Below are positions 1-8,142 of a stretch of 64,000 nucleotides of DNA, piece by piece (position 1 is the first letter of the stretch; every line of letters starts with the position of its first letter). The position numbers and the translations under genes were made by a program. Under the pieces are notes generated by a model, which saw only the letters and a list, made by a program, of their open reading frames with translations, was not told where the DNA came from and ran no database searches. Source of the DNA: Bacillus sp. JCM 19034 (GTDB lineage: Bacteria > Bacillota > Bacilli > Bacillales > Bacillaceae_D); assembly GCF_001310635.1 (NCBI RefSeq), contig NZ_BAXR01000003.1, forward strand, positions 46,261-110,260. The letters run 5' to 3'.

Positions 1-1
1 A

Positions 2-133
2 GCAGGAGCGACCATTTATGAAATCCAAACAACGATGACCCATAGAGAAATGGGAAAAACGTTAAAGGGCTATACTCACCGACTGAAACAATGGTGGCAA
101 ATTGAAAAACAGTTAAGGAGCGCAAAAGTATGA
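2..133 (+). CDS. C-terminal end of an unidentified protein (partial)
   Basis: An open frame enters from the left edge and ends at a TGA at 131-133. It encodes about 43 residues, rich in basic and aromatic residues near the end (HRLKQWWQIEKQL). Its stop overlaps the ATG of the next gene (ATGA at 130-133), which indicates translational coupling and a common operon with the MraY-like protein. Too little is present to name the family. A glycosyltransferase or other envelope enzyme would fit the neighbour, but that is only inference. Confidence 0.55.
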   Translation, partial: AGATIYEIQTTMTHREMGKTLKGYTHRLKQWWQIEKQLRSAKV

Positions 134-912
134 GCTGGTTCATTTTTTATATTTTAGTTGCTCTAATCAGTTATTTTTCATTTATGAAGGCTCGTTTTGT
201 TGTTAAAAATTATGAAGGAGAAACGATACCTTATAGCATCGGTAGTTTTCTCGTCATTTCAATACTATTTAGTGTTTTATTTTATTCTGATGTAAGTGAG
301 CATCTTTTTCAAAGCATATTTTATTTAATCATGATCTGGATTTTTGGACTATTAGATGACATTTATGGACAAGCTTACCCAAAAGGATTAAAAGGCCATA
401 TTCGCTATATGAGTCAAAAGCGTCGAATGACGACGGGGATTGTAAAAGCGGTTGGGACAACTCTTGTATCGATCCAGCTTATTTTAACATGGGGTCTTAC
501 ATCATATGAAGCATTGGTTGCCTTTTGGCTTCTTGTAAGCTTTCCACATGTGATGAATTTATTTGATACAAGACCATTGAGAGTATGGAAGATAGCATTT
601 GCTTTCACTTCTCTGTTTTTGATTTTTGCTACACCCGATCGCATGACTTTGGGGCTTATTGGAGTTGTGTTTGGTATATGGTTTATATTTGAAGGAACAA
701 AATGGGCATTGCTCGGTGATAATGGAGCGACTTTTATTGGAGCATTATTAGCTGTACTATTTATTCAAGTAAGTCCATTCGTTGTGCAAATAAGTATGAG
801 TATCGTAACTGCTTATTGCATTTGGTATGCCGAACGAGGATCTTTTTCTAAGGTAATTGAAAGTGTAAACATATTGAAAGCTATAGATCAGCTTGGTATA
901 AGAAAAACGTGA
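130..912 (+). CDS. MraY/WecA-like membrane glycosyl-1-phosphate transferase homologue
   Basis: The 260-residue protein is almost entirely hydrophobic, with about eight predicted membrane segments. It carries two signatures of the polyprenyl-phosphate N-acetylhexosamine-1-phosphate transferase family: GLLDDIYG near residue 75 (the acidic DD pair that binds Mg) and LGDNGATFIGALLAV near residue 195 (the nucleotide/catalytic Asp region). It is shorter than true MraY (about 320 residues) and lacks its C-terminal His-rich loop, so a divergent paralogue acting on another lipid-linked sugar is more likely than the cell-wall enzyme. It is coupled to the preceding gene by a 4-base overlap. Confidence 0.7.
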   Translation: MSWFIFYILVALISYFSFMKARFVVKNYEGETIPYSIGSFLVISILFSVLFYSDVSEHLFQSIFYLIMIWIFGLLDDIYGQAYPKGLKGHIRYMSQKRRMTTGIVKAVGTTLVSIQLILTWGLTSYEALVAFWLLVSFPHVMNLFDTRPLRVWKIAFAFTSLFLIFATPDRMTLGLIGVVFGIWFIFEGTKWALLGDNGATFIGALLAVLFIQVSPFVVQISMSIVTAYCIWYAERGSFSKVIESVNILKAIDQLGIRKT

Positions 913-921
913 ATAATTTCA

Positions 922-1200
922 TCATAAAGGGTAATCGAACAGCATGTTAGTCTGTCTCGTTACCCTTTTTTTGTGCAAACCGTGGAGCAATTTTGCCATT
1001 TTTTTATCTCGATAAAATATAAAGCCACCGATAAAGCTAAGCCCAGCTAAAAATAAGATAATTCCTACAAAAAACTGCAATGTCAATGAAGGATATGGCG
1101 TTAATAAAATTTGAAAAATGCTATCACGCATTAGTTTAATTCCGTAACCAGCGATAATGCCTGGTATGACTAAAATCATTAGTGCAATGAAACGTCCCAT
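922..1200 (-). CDS. yqzF: DUF2627 family small membrane protein, YqzF-like
   Basis: The 92-residue protein has two hydrophobic segments (about residues 4-22 and 38-60) followed by a basic cytoplasmic tail. Size and sequence fit the DUF2627 family, whose B. subtilis member YqzF lies next to the bkd operon, as here. Function is unknown. On the minus strand AGGGATCG precedes the ATG. It converges on the MraY-like gene with only nine bases between stop codons. The adjacent lpdV supports the identification by synteny. Confidence 0.7.
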   Translation of the reverse strand: MGRFIALMILVIPGIIAGYGIKLMRDSIFQILLTPYPSLTLQFFVGIILFLAGLSFIGGFIFYRDKKMAKLLHGLHKKRVTRQTNMLFDYPL

Positions 1201-1530
1201 TTCGATCCCTCTTTTAATTAATTTCTATATATATTTTAACGTATATACGTTATGAAGTATATGAATGTCCCCTGCAAAAATGTGGCAAAATAAAAAATAA
1301 TAGCAACCTTTAAGACCAAGTCATAAAAATAGTGGCATAGCGATCCGGTTTTGAGTACAATAGAAAGAGAAGGAATAAGCAAGAGAATCGCGTTACGTCC
1401 CTTTTCTAAAGATAGTGTAAAGCGACTTCCTTTACATATTAGTTAGAAAATGAAATGATATTAATATAGTTATAAAGCTCGCAAGTCATAAATATTATAG
1501 GACGAGCATGTTTTCTAGAAGGAGGACGAT
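1201..1530. other. Intergenic region between yqzF and lpdV
   Basis: 330 bases without a credible gene. In B. subtilis this interval holds bkdR, ptb, bcd and buk, none of which is present here. A TGGCAT at about 1333 recalls half of a sigma-54 element, but the downstream GC element is not at the right spacing, so I see no convincing bkd-type sigma-54 promoter. AT-rich sequence at 1465-1480 could contain a -10 element. A strong AGGAGG at 1520-1526 serves lpdV. Confidence 0.5.
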
Positions 1531-2953
1531 ATGGCAGAAGAATTTGACCTAGTCATCTTAGGTGGAGGTACTGGTGGTTATGTTGCAGCTATAAGAGCAG
1601 CACAACATGGATTATCTGTTGCGATTGTTGAGAAGGAAAAGCTCGGTGGAACGTGTTTACATAAAAGGTTGTATCCCAACGAAAGCTTTGTTACGTAGTG
1701 CAGATGTTTTTCAAACAGCAAAAAAGGCAGATGCTTTTGGGATATATACAGGTGAGGTATCGTTTGATTTTAAACTCGTGCAAAAACGGAAGGATGAAGT
1801 CGTAGAAAGGTTGTACAGTGGTGTAAAGCATTTAATGAAAAAAGGAAAAATTGCTGTATTTGAAGGAGTGGGACGACTGTTAGGTCCATCGATTTTCTCC
1901 CCATTACCAGGAACGGTATCTGTAGAGCATCATGACGGTTCGGAGAATACGATGCTGATTGGAGAAAATGTGTTAATAGCAACGGGATCATCTCCTCGTA
2001 CGTTAGCTGGTCTAGATATTGACGGAAGCTATATAGTAACTTCTGATGAAATGTTATCACTTCAAAAACTACCAGCTTCAATCGTCATCCTTGGTGGTGG
2101 TGTGATCGGAATTGAATGGGCATCAATGCTCGCAGATTTCGGTGTTAATGTGACAGTCCTTGAGGCTAGTAAACGGATTTTACCGAGTGAAGATGAAGCG
2201 ATTGCTAGTGAAGCTGCACTTTTGTTAGCGAAAAAAGGCATTCAATTTTTGGTTGATGTACAGGCTGCTGTTACAGAAATCGAAAAGAGCGGTGAAGGTG
2301 TTCGTATCCCATTTGAACATGATGGTGAAAATAAGTTCATTGAAGCGGAGAAGCTATTACTATCCGTTGGTCGCAATGCTAATGTACAAGGAATTGGATT
2401 AGAAAATACAGATATTGAGGTAATAGATGGAGTTATTTCTGTGAATGATGTATACCAAACGAAAAATACGCACATTTATGCGATAGGTGATGTCATTGGT
2501 GGAATGCAGCTTGCCCATGTTGCTTCACACGAAGGGATCATTGCTGTTGATCATATCGCCGGAAATAATGTAGAGCCTTTACAGTATGACCACGTTCCTA
2601 CATGTATTTATAGCTCACCAGAAATGGCACGTGTTGGGTTAACAGAGGAAGAAGCACGCAAGCGCGGGCTTCACGTTCGAACAGCAAGCTTTCCATTTAA
2701 GGCAATTGGAAAAGCCCTTGTCCATGGAGAACCAGAAGGGTTTGTAAAAATTGTAGTTAATGAAGATGATGATGTATTAGGTGTGCATATGATTGGGCCA
2801 CATGTTACGGATATGATTTCAGAAGCTGCTTTAGCGAAAGTATTAGATGCTTCGCATATAGAGCTTGCTGAGACGATCCGCCCACATCCGTCTTTATCAG
2901 AGGTTATTGGAGAAGCTGCACTTGCAGTTGATGGTAAGGCTATTCACCTTTAA
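1531..2953 (+). CDS. lpdV: Dihydrolipoyl dehydrogenase (E3) of the branched-chain 2-oxoacid dehydrogenase (one frameshift)
   Basis: E3 reoxidises dihydrolipoyl-E2 with NAD+ and FAD. The start ATG at 1531 follows AGAAGGAGGACGAT. The N-terminus has the FAD-binding dinucleotide motif GGGTGGYVAA. The redox-active disulfide should read GGTCLHKGCIPTKA, but one extra A in the run at 1663-1666 shifts the frame between the two cysteines. Removing it gives about 473 residues, normal for the family. Later features are the NAD motif (GGGVIGIEWASMLADFG), the second FAD motif (YAIGDVIGGMQLAHVA) and the C-terminal His-Glu region (RPHPSLSEV). It is the first gene of an E3-E1alpha-E1beta-E2 operon, in the bkd order of Bacillus. 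Confidence 0.9.
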
Positions 2954-2974
2954 TCGAAAGAGGAGGTTACTAAA

Positions 2975-3973
2975 TTGAGTGAATATCGTCATGATCAGTT
3001 AGGATTATCGGATCAGGCAGTTATTGAAATGTATAAAAAGATGTTGTTAGCACGTCTAATTGATGAGCGTATGTGGCTATTAAATCGTTCTGGGAAAATT
3101 CCCTTTACTGTTTCGTGTCAAGGGCAAGAGGCAACACAGGTTGGTGCTGCGTTTGCCTTAGATCAAGAAAAGGACTATATTTTACCATATTATCGCGATA
3201 TGGGTGTTGTACTGTCATTCGGTATGACGGCTCGTGATCTAATGCTTTCGGCGTTTGCCAAGGCGGAAGATCCAAACTCAGGCGGGCGGCAAATGCCTGG
3301 ACACTTTGGTAGTAGGAAAAATCGAATCGTAACAGGTTCTTCCCCTGTTACAACTCAAGTACCACATGCAGTTGGAATCTCTCTGGCAGGTAAGTTAGAG
3401 AAGAAGGAGTTTGTCACATTTACGACGTTCGGTGAAGGCTCATCAAATCAAGGCGACTTTCATGAAGGGGCAAACTTTGCTGGTGTACATAAGCTTCCGG
3501 TTATTTTCTTATGTGAAAATAATCAATATGCGATTTCTGTTCCTGTTGAGAAACAGTTAGGTTGTGCACGTGTATCTGATCGTGCAATTGGTTATGGTAT
3601 GCACGGTGAAACGATTGATGGTAACGATCCACTTTCTGTTTATAAAGCAGTTAAGGAAGCTCGTGAACGCGGATTACGTGGAGAAGGACCAACGTTACTT
3701 GAAGCAATTTGTTATCGTTTAGCACCACATTCAAGTGATGATGATGATCGGTCATACCGTACGGCAGAGGAAGTGGACGCAGCCAAGAAGAAAGACCCGA
3801 TTAAGACATTTGCAAATTACTTAATTGATAACGGAATTCTTGATGAAGCTGGAATCAATGTTATTAAGGACGGTTTAGCGCGAGAAGTTGATGAAGCAAC
3901 CGATTATGCAGAAAATGCACCATTTGCTGACCCTGAAAGTGCGCTAATACATGTCTATGATGAACAGGCTTAG
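2975..3973 (+). CDS. bkdAA: Branched-chain 2-oxoacid dehydrogenase E1 alpha subunit
   Basis: Thiamine-diphosphate-dependent E1 alpha subunit, 332 residues, intact. It decarboxylates 2-oxo acids derived from Val, Leu and Ile and passes the acyl group to E2, giving branched starter units for fatty acids. Visible landmarks are PYYRDMGVVLSFG, the PGHFGSRKNRIVTGSSPV loop and the ThDP motif GEGSSNQGDFHEG...NFAGVHKLPVIFLCENNQYAIS. The start is TTG at 2975, six bases after AGGAGGT, in good agreement with family N-termini. It lies 21 bases after lpdV and 14 before E1 beta. Confidence 0.93.
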   Translation: MSEYRHDQLGLSDQAVIEMYKKMLLARLIDERMWLLNRSGKIPFTVSCQGQEATQVGAAFALDQEKDYILPYYRDMGVVLSFGMTARDLMLSAFAKAEDPNSGGRQMPGHFGSRKNRIVTGSSPVTTQVPHAVGISLAGKLEKKEFVTFTTFGEGSSNQGDFHEGANFAGVHKLPVIFLCENNQYAISVPVEKQLGCARVSDRAIGYGMHGETIDGNDPLSVYKAVKEARERGLRGEGPTLLEAICYRLAPHSSDDDDRSYRTAEEVDAAKKKDPIKTFANYLIDNGILDEAGINVIKDGLAREVDEATDYAENAPFADPESALIHVYDEQA

Positions 3974-3987
3974 AGGGGGAGAGAAAG

Positions 3988-4970
3988 ATGGCTGTACGAT
4001 CTTATATTGAAGCTGTAACATTAGCTTTGCGTGAGGAAATGGAACGAGATGAAAAAGTATTTGTATTAGGAGAAGATGTTGGAGCACGTGGGGGAGTATT
4101 TCGTGCGACAAATGGTTTGTATGAGCAATTTGGTGAAGAGCGTGTTATTGATACACCCTTAGCAGAATCAGCGATAGCCGGTGTTGGAATTGGTGCAGCT
4201 ATGTATGGGATGCGACCTGTTGCAGAGATGCAATTTGCTGATTTTATTATGCCAGCTGTTAACCAAATCGTTTCAGAAGCAGCAAAAATCCGCTATCGCT
4301 CGAACAATGATTGGAGCTGTCCGATTACGATTCGTGCTCCATATGGAGGTGGAATTCACGGTGCTCTCTACCACTCTCAATCAGTAGAGGCATTATTTGC
4401 AAATACACCTGGTCTGAAAATTGTCATGCCTTCAACTCCATATGATGTGAAAGGTTTATTAAAGGCTGCGATTCGTGATAATGATCCTGTGTTATTTTTG
4501 AGCATAAACGAGCGTACCGCCTTATTAAAGGGGAGGTACCAGATGACGATTATACTCTGCCAATCGGCAAGGCTGATGTGAAGAAGGAAGGCTCAGATAT
4601 AACAGTTATTACGTATGGACTAGCTGTTCACTTTGCTCTTCAGGCGGCAGAACGATTAGAACAGGATGGGATCTCTGTACACATATTAGATCTACGCACG
4701 GTTTATCCACTTGATCAAGAGGCAATTAAAGAAGCAGTAAGGAAAACAGGGAAAGTATTGCTCGTAACAGAAGATAACAAAGAAGGTAGCATTATGTCTG
4801 AGGTTTCAGCGATTATTGCAGAGTATTGTTTATTTGATTTAGATGCACCGATCAGGCGAGTTGCAGCACCTGATGTACCGGCAATGCCGTATGCACCTTC
4901 GATGGAAAAATACTATCTTATTAATCCAGATAAAATTGAAAAAGCAATGCGTGAGCTAGCTGAATTTTAG
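3988..4970 (+). CDS. bkdAB: Branched-chain 2-oxoacid dehydrogenase E1 beta subunit (one frameshift)
   Basis: E1 beta partner of bkdAA. The N-terminal part shows VFVLGEDVGARGGVFRAT and RVIDTPLAESAIAGVGIGAA, and the C-terminal part shows VLLVTEDNKEGSIMSEV and PYAPSMEKYYL. The frame is broken after DPVLF. Adding one T to the run at 4495-4499 restores the conserved FFEHKRAYRLIKGEVP and a protein of 327 residues, exactly the family length. This is therefore most likely a sequencing error in a working gene. GGGGGAG precedes the ATG, and 12 bases separate it from the E2 gene. Confidence 0.92.
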
Positions 4971-4982
4971 GAGGGATTTGCG

Positions 4983-6235
4983 ATGACAACCGAAATGACC
5001 ATGCCACAGCTTGGAGAAAGTGTAACCGAGGGAACGATAAGTAGATGGTTAGTTGAGCCAGGTCAAACGGTCAATAAATATGAACCAATCGCAGAAGTGT
5101 TAACCGATAAAGTTAGTGCTGAAATCCCATCTTCGTATACAGGTACGATTAAAGAATTACTCGTTTCAGAGGATGAAACAGTAGAGGTTGGGCGAGCGAT
5201 TTGTATGATTGATGTTACAAATAGTGTCACGGTTGAAGAACAAACAAATGATATACCAGTTAGCGAACAAAATAGTGAACATAATCATGAAGAAATTCAG
5301 TCACAGAAACGTCGCTATTCACCTGCCGTTCTGAGACTAGCATCAGAGCATAACATTGACCTTGAGTCAGTAACTGGAACAGGTAAAGGCGGGCGCATAA
5401 CTAGGAAGGATATACAAGCAGTGGTCGATAGTGGTGGTGTACGAACGCAAGCACCAGCAGCAGAGCCACAAAGAGAAGAGTTGAAGCAACGCTCTGTTGT
5501 AACACCAAAGCATGTGACATCTTCAGGTGATATTGAAATCCCATTGTCGAATACTAGAAAAGCGATTGCCGCTAATATGGTTAATAGTAAAAAAGAAGCA
5601 CCACATGCATGGATGATGGTTGAAGCTGATGTAACAAACTTAGTTCAATATCGTAACGCAATTAAAAATGAGTTTAAGCAGAAGGAAGGCTTTAATATAA
5701 CGTTTTTGCCGTTTTTCATTAAAGCGGTTGTAGAGGCTTTAAAAGAATTCCCGGAAGTAAATGCGGTTTGGGGTGGCGATAAAATTATTCAGAAAAAAGA
5801 GATGAATATTTCAGTCGCCGTAGCAACAGACGATGCGTTATTCGTTCCTGTTATTAAAAACGCTGATGAAAAATCAATTAAAGCAATCGGACGAGAAGTG
5901 AATGAGCTAGCGAGTAAGGCTCGCACTGGGAAACTATCTGCTGATGACATGCAAGGTGGAACGTTTACAGTTAATAATACAGCTCATTTGGTTCAATTCT
6001 TTCTACGCCAATTTTAAATTATCCACAAGCGGCTATTCTTTCAGTAGAATCAATTGTGAAACGGCCTGTTGTGATCGAAAGTGATACTGGTGATATGATT
6101 GCGATACGCAGTATGGTTAACCTATGTTTGTCGCTTGACCATCGTGTACTAGATGGTCTAATATGCGGTCGTTTTTTAGGTCGTGTTAAGGAGATTTTGG
6201 AGAATACGTCAAAGGATAACACCTCGGTTTATTAA
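4983..6235 (+). CDS. bkdB: Branched-chain 2-oxoacid dehydrogenase E2, lipoamide acyltransferase (one frameshift)
   Basis: E2 core of the complex, transferring acyl groups from lipoyl to CoA. Domains in order: lipoyl domain at about residues 3-78 with the lipoylated lysine in EVLTDKVSAEIPS; an E1/E3-binding domain at about 115-150 (SPAVLRLASEHNIDLESV); the catalytic CoA acyltransferase domain from about 190. The frame breaks after FTVNN. One missing G at about 5982 restores NNTGSFGSILSTPIL and, 60 residues later, the active-site signature LCLSLDHRVLDG. The restored protein has 417 residues. It ends the bkd operon, and a hairpin terminator follows at 6328. Confidence 0.92.
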
Positions 6236-6578
6236 TTGCTCGAGTTCATCTTATTTGATTCCGTGCTTTTAAACATTACATTTCATACGTTCAAAGGCAC
6301 AGTACAACTACAATTCATAACGATTGAGGGGAGAAAGACTGTCTAGGCAGACTTTCTCCCTTCTTGTACAGAAACACTTAACTTAGATTTCGTTTCCTTG
6401 AACAATGGTCATGTGAGATTAACTGATTGAGAAGTAAATGTGTTTATGTAGTGTTTTTTTCAAAGCATTTATTACTATTATATGGTATCATTAGATGTAA
6501 AATTCTTCCTTGATGAATAAAGCAGCTTCGTGTAACAAAAGCTCTTTTAGTTTGATATAAGGAATGGGAGGCATTTAA
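6236..6578. other. Intergenic region after the bkd operon
   Basis: 343 bases holding the bkd terminator (6328-6365) and, nearer the right end, AT-rich DNA likely to carry the promoter of the small membrane protein gene at 6579. No gene is seen. Confidence 0.5.
6328..6365 (+). terminator. Rho-independent terminator of the bkd operon
   Basis: Nine-base-pair stem GGGAGAAAG (6329-6337) with CTTTCTCCC (6352-6360), a further inner CTG/CAG pairing, then a short T-rich stretch. It sits about 90 bases after the bkdB stop. Confidence 0.75.
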
Positions 6579-6962
6579 ATGAAAAGACCTCTTGGAGTAT
6601 CATTGATAAGTTATTTCTATATCTTTGGTGCAATAGTGTTATTATTTTCAACTATTTTTTATAATACTGATGCTAATTCCATTGGTATATCTGAACGGTT
6701 TGGCCTGCCAAATGCACCTGAACGATTGTTTAGAGTTATCGTAGCATTATTTTCACTAATAATGGTCTATGGCTATATTCGATTGAAAAAATGGGGCTTT
6801 TGGATAATGATAACTTATTCAGTTACTTTCGGAGTAATTAGTTCTCTACTCATAACTATTCAATCACAACAGCCATATACAGGTAATCTGATTTTGTCAA
6901 TAGCTGTAGTTGCATATACAATTTATGTGAAGAAGACATTTTTCAAAACTGGCGTTCAATAA
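6579..6962 (+). CDS. Small integral membrane protein of unknown function
   Basis: 127 residues with four predicted membrane spans (about residues 8-27, 48-66, 70-92 and 99-117) separated by short polar loops. GGGAGG lies upstream of the ATG at a suitable distance. The first loop is polar (NTDANSIGISERFGLPNAPER). I do not recognise a named family; it resembles many short uncharacterised Bacillus membrane proteins. It appears monocistronic, between the bkd terminator and a minus-strand fragment. Confidence 0.6.
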   Translation: MKRPLGVSLISYFYIFGAIVLLFSTIFYNTDANSIGISERFGLPNAPERLFRVIVALFSLIMVYGYIRLKKWGFWIMITYSVTFGVISSLLITIQSQQPYTGNLILSIAVVAYTIYVKKTFFKTGVQ

Positions 6963-7014
6963 CGAATACCAGTTGTTTCTATTTGGGAGTTGCTCAATCC
7001 ACGTCTCTTTTGCT

Positions 7015-7260
7015 TTACATCGACCACTCACGCCCTTTCAAGGTTAGAAATCTGAGTGAACAAATGGGGATGAGTACTGCCGCCAGGAATACAGTAGATA
7101 GGTTGATGCTCAGTTTTTTTAGCAATTTTCGGGTATAATTCAACTTGCCACAATCATGACAAAGATCCCTTTTTCTGTATTTTCCATTACGATTCACACT
7201 AACATTGCCACAATGAACACAACCTCCTCCTTTGTTGAAGAGTGTTTCCCTAATTGACAT
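7015..7260 (-). CDS. Short zinc-ribbon protein, possible transposase fragment
   Basis: The 81-residue frame begins with a four-cysteine zinc ribbon: CVHCGN at about residues 14-19 and CHDCGK at about 34-39, with NRNGKYRK between. This spacing and the V-x-NGK element resemble the N-terminal ribbon of insertion-sequence transposases (IS1 InsA or IS1595 type). The remainder is a hydrophobic stretch unlike a transposase core. No clear ribosome site precedes the ATG. It may be a decayed transposase N-terminus or a chance frame. Confidence 0.35.
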   Translation of the reverse strand: MSIRETLFNKGGGCVHCGNVSVNRNGKYRKRDLCHDCGKLNYTRKLLKKLSINLSTVFLAAVLIPICSLRFLTLKGREWSM

Positions 7261-7492
7261 ATCTTCATCCGTATTTTTACTCGGTCATACAACTTTTGTT
7301 TCTCGTGTTTGGTAAATATGAGAAATCGGTTAAAACCCCCCTATGGCAGGATTTTAGAGTTTGATTAAAATAGCAACTGTCTAATACGAAGTGAGCCTAT
7401 TTACAAGGTAAGAAAGTGCGGAAATTCGCATGGTTTATGTTAAAGATGGCTACACTAATCCATGACTACATAAAGGAAGGGATGACCAAAAA

Positions 7493-7954
7493 ATGAAGTC
7501 GTATAATAAGTTATTTTTTATTGGACAAAGTTTGCTTCTTGTCCTTTTCGTAATTTCAGCTTTTTCATTCGTACATGCTGAGGAAAATACAACGGAACAT
7601 ATCGATTGTAAACATGAATGTGAAATGCAATTTCATCAAAATTATCATGTGCACCTCGACTTTTACTACGACTTATTGGCAGAAAAATATGCTCCTGAGC
7701 AAGTAGATCAGTGGAAGGAGATAAAAAAGGAACGAGATTTGTTAAAGAAAAAATGGAAGGAAGCAAAGAAGCGTGGTGAGTTAGATAGGAACGACCTTTT
7801 CAATTCGGAATGGATAGAAAAGCATCGTAACATTCAAGAAAAGTTTACGAAGGCTGTTGAAAAACGTGATGCCAATGAGATACAAGAAATATTCCCTAAG
7901 TTGATAGCACATTATGGGGAAATGAATGACATTTGGAAAAAGGCCTTAGAGTAA
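7493..7954 (+). CDS. Secreted His/Cys-containing protein of unknown function
   Basis: 153 residues. Residues 1-29 form a signal peptide (basic start, hydrophobic core, cleavage probably after VHA). The mature N-terminus is unusual: CKHECEMQFHQNYHVH places two Cys and several His within 20 residues, which could bind a metal. The rest is highly charged and helical (KKERDLLKKKWKEAKKRGE), compatible with a coiled coil. GGAAGGGATG lies upstream. It has its own terminator and precedes the zinc-binding lipoprotein gene, but no Zur box was seen for it. No family recognised. Confidence 0.65.
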   Translation: MKSYNKLFFIGQSLLLVLFVISAFSFVHAEENTTEHIDCKHECEMQFHQNYHVHLDFYYDLLAEKYAPEQVDQWKEIKKERDLLKKKWKEAKKRGELDRNDLFNSEWIEKHRNIQEKFTKAVEKRDANEIQEIFPKLIAHYGEMNDIWKKALE

Positions 7955-7960
7955 AAAAAT

Positions 7961-7999
7961 AAAAAGCTGTTCCTATCATTGTTAAGGAACAGCTTTTTA
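7961..7999. terminator. Bidirectional-type hairpin terminator
   Basis: Perfect stem AAAAAGCTGTTCCT / AGGAACAGCTTTTT with a ten-base loop, seven bases after the stop of the secreted protein gene. A tracts and T tracts on both sides allow termination on both strands. Confidence 0.85.
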
Positions 8000-8068
8000 C
8001 TTGAAGAATGGCTTCTGCAACTATAAAATACCTCTATTTTACGTAATTAAATAATATGATGATAATAG

Positions 8069-8097
8069 TTTACAAATAGGAATAATTACGATATAAT
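8069..8097 (+). promoter_or_regulatory. Sigma-A promoter of the zinc lipoprotein gene
   Basis: TTTACA at 8069-8074 and a perfect TATAAT at 8092-8097 are separated by 17 bases. The Zur box lies just downstream, around and beyond the expected transcription start. Confidence 0.75.
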
Positions 8098-8113
8098 TCT
8101 TTATTGTATCAAA

Positions 8114-8128
8114 CCGTAATGATTACGA
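8114..8128 (+). promoter_or_regulatory. Zur box
   Basis: CCGTAATGATTACGA matches the Bacillus Zur consensus TCGTAATNATTACGA at 14 of 15 positions. It lies between the -10 element and the ribosome site of the znuA-like gene, so bound Zur-Zn should block transcription when zinc is sufficient. Because the box is regulatory DNA, it argues for translation starting at 8143, not at the upstream in-frame ATG at 8104. Confidence 0.85.
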
Positions 8129-8142
8129 AAAGGGGAGAGAGT

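Noticed and set aside
1320..1360. Sigma-54 promoter before lpdV, as in the B. subtilis bkd operon
   Set aside because: A TGGCAT is present, but the required GC element at the fixed distance is not, and no bkdR gene is adjacent.
7015..7260. Complete insertion sequence around the zinc-ribbon fragment
   Set aside because: No transposase core, terminal inverted repeats or target duplication could be seen; only the ribbon-like fragment was kept, at low confidence.
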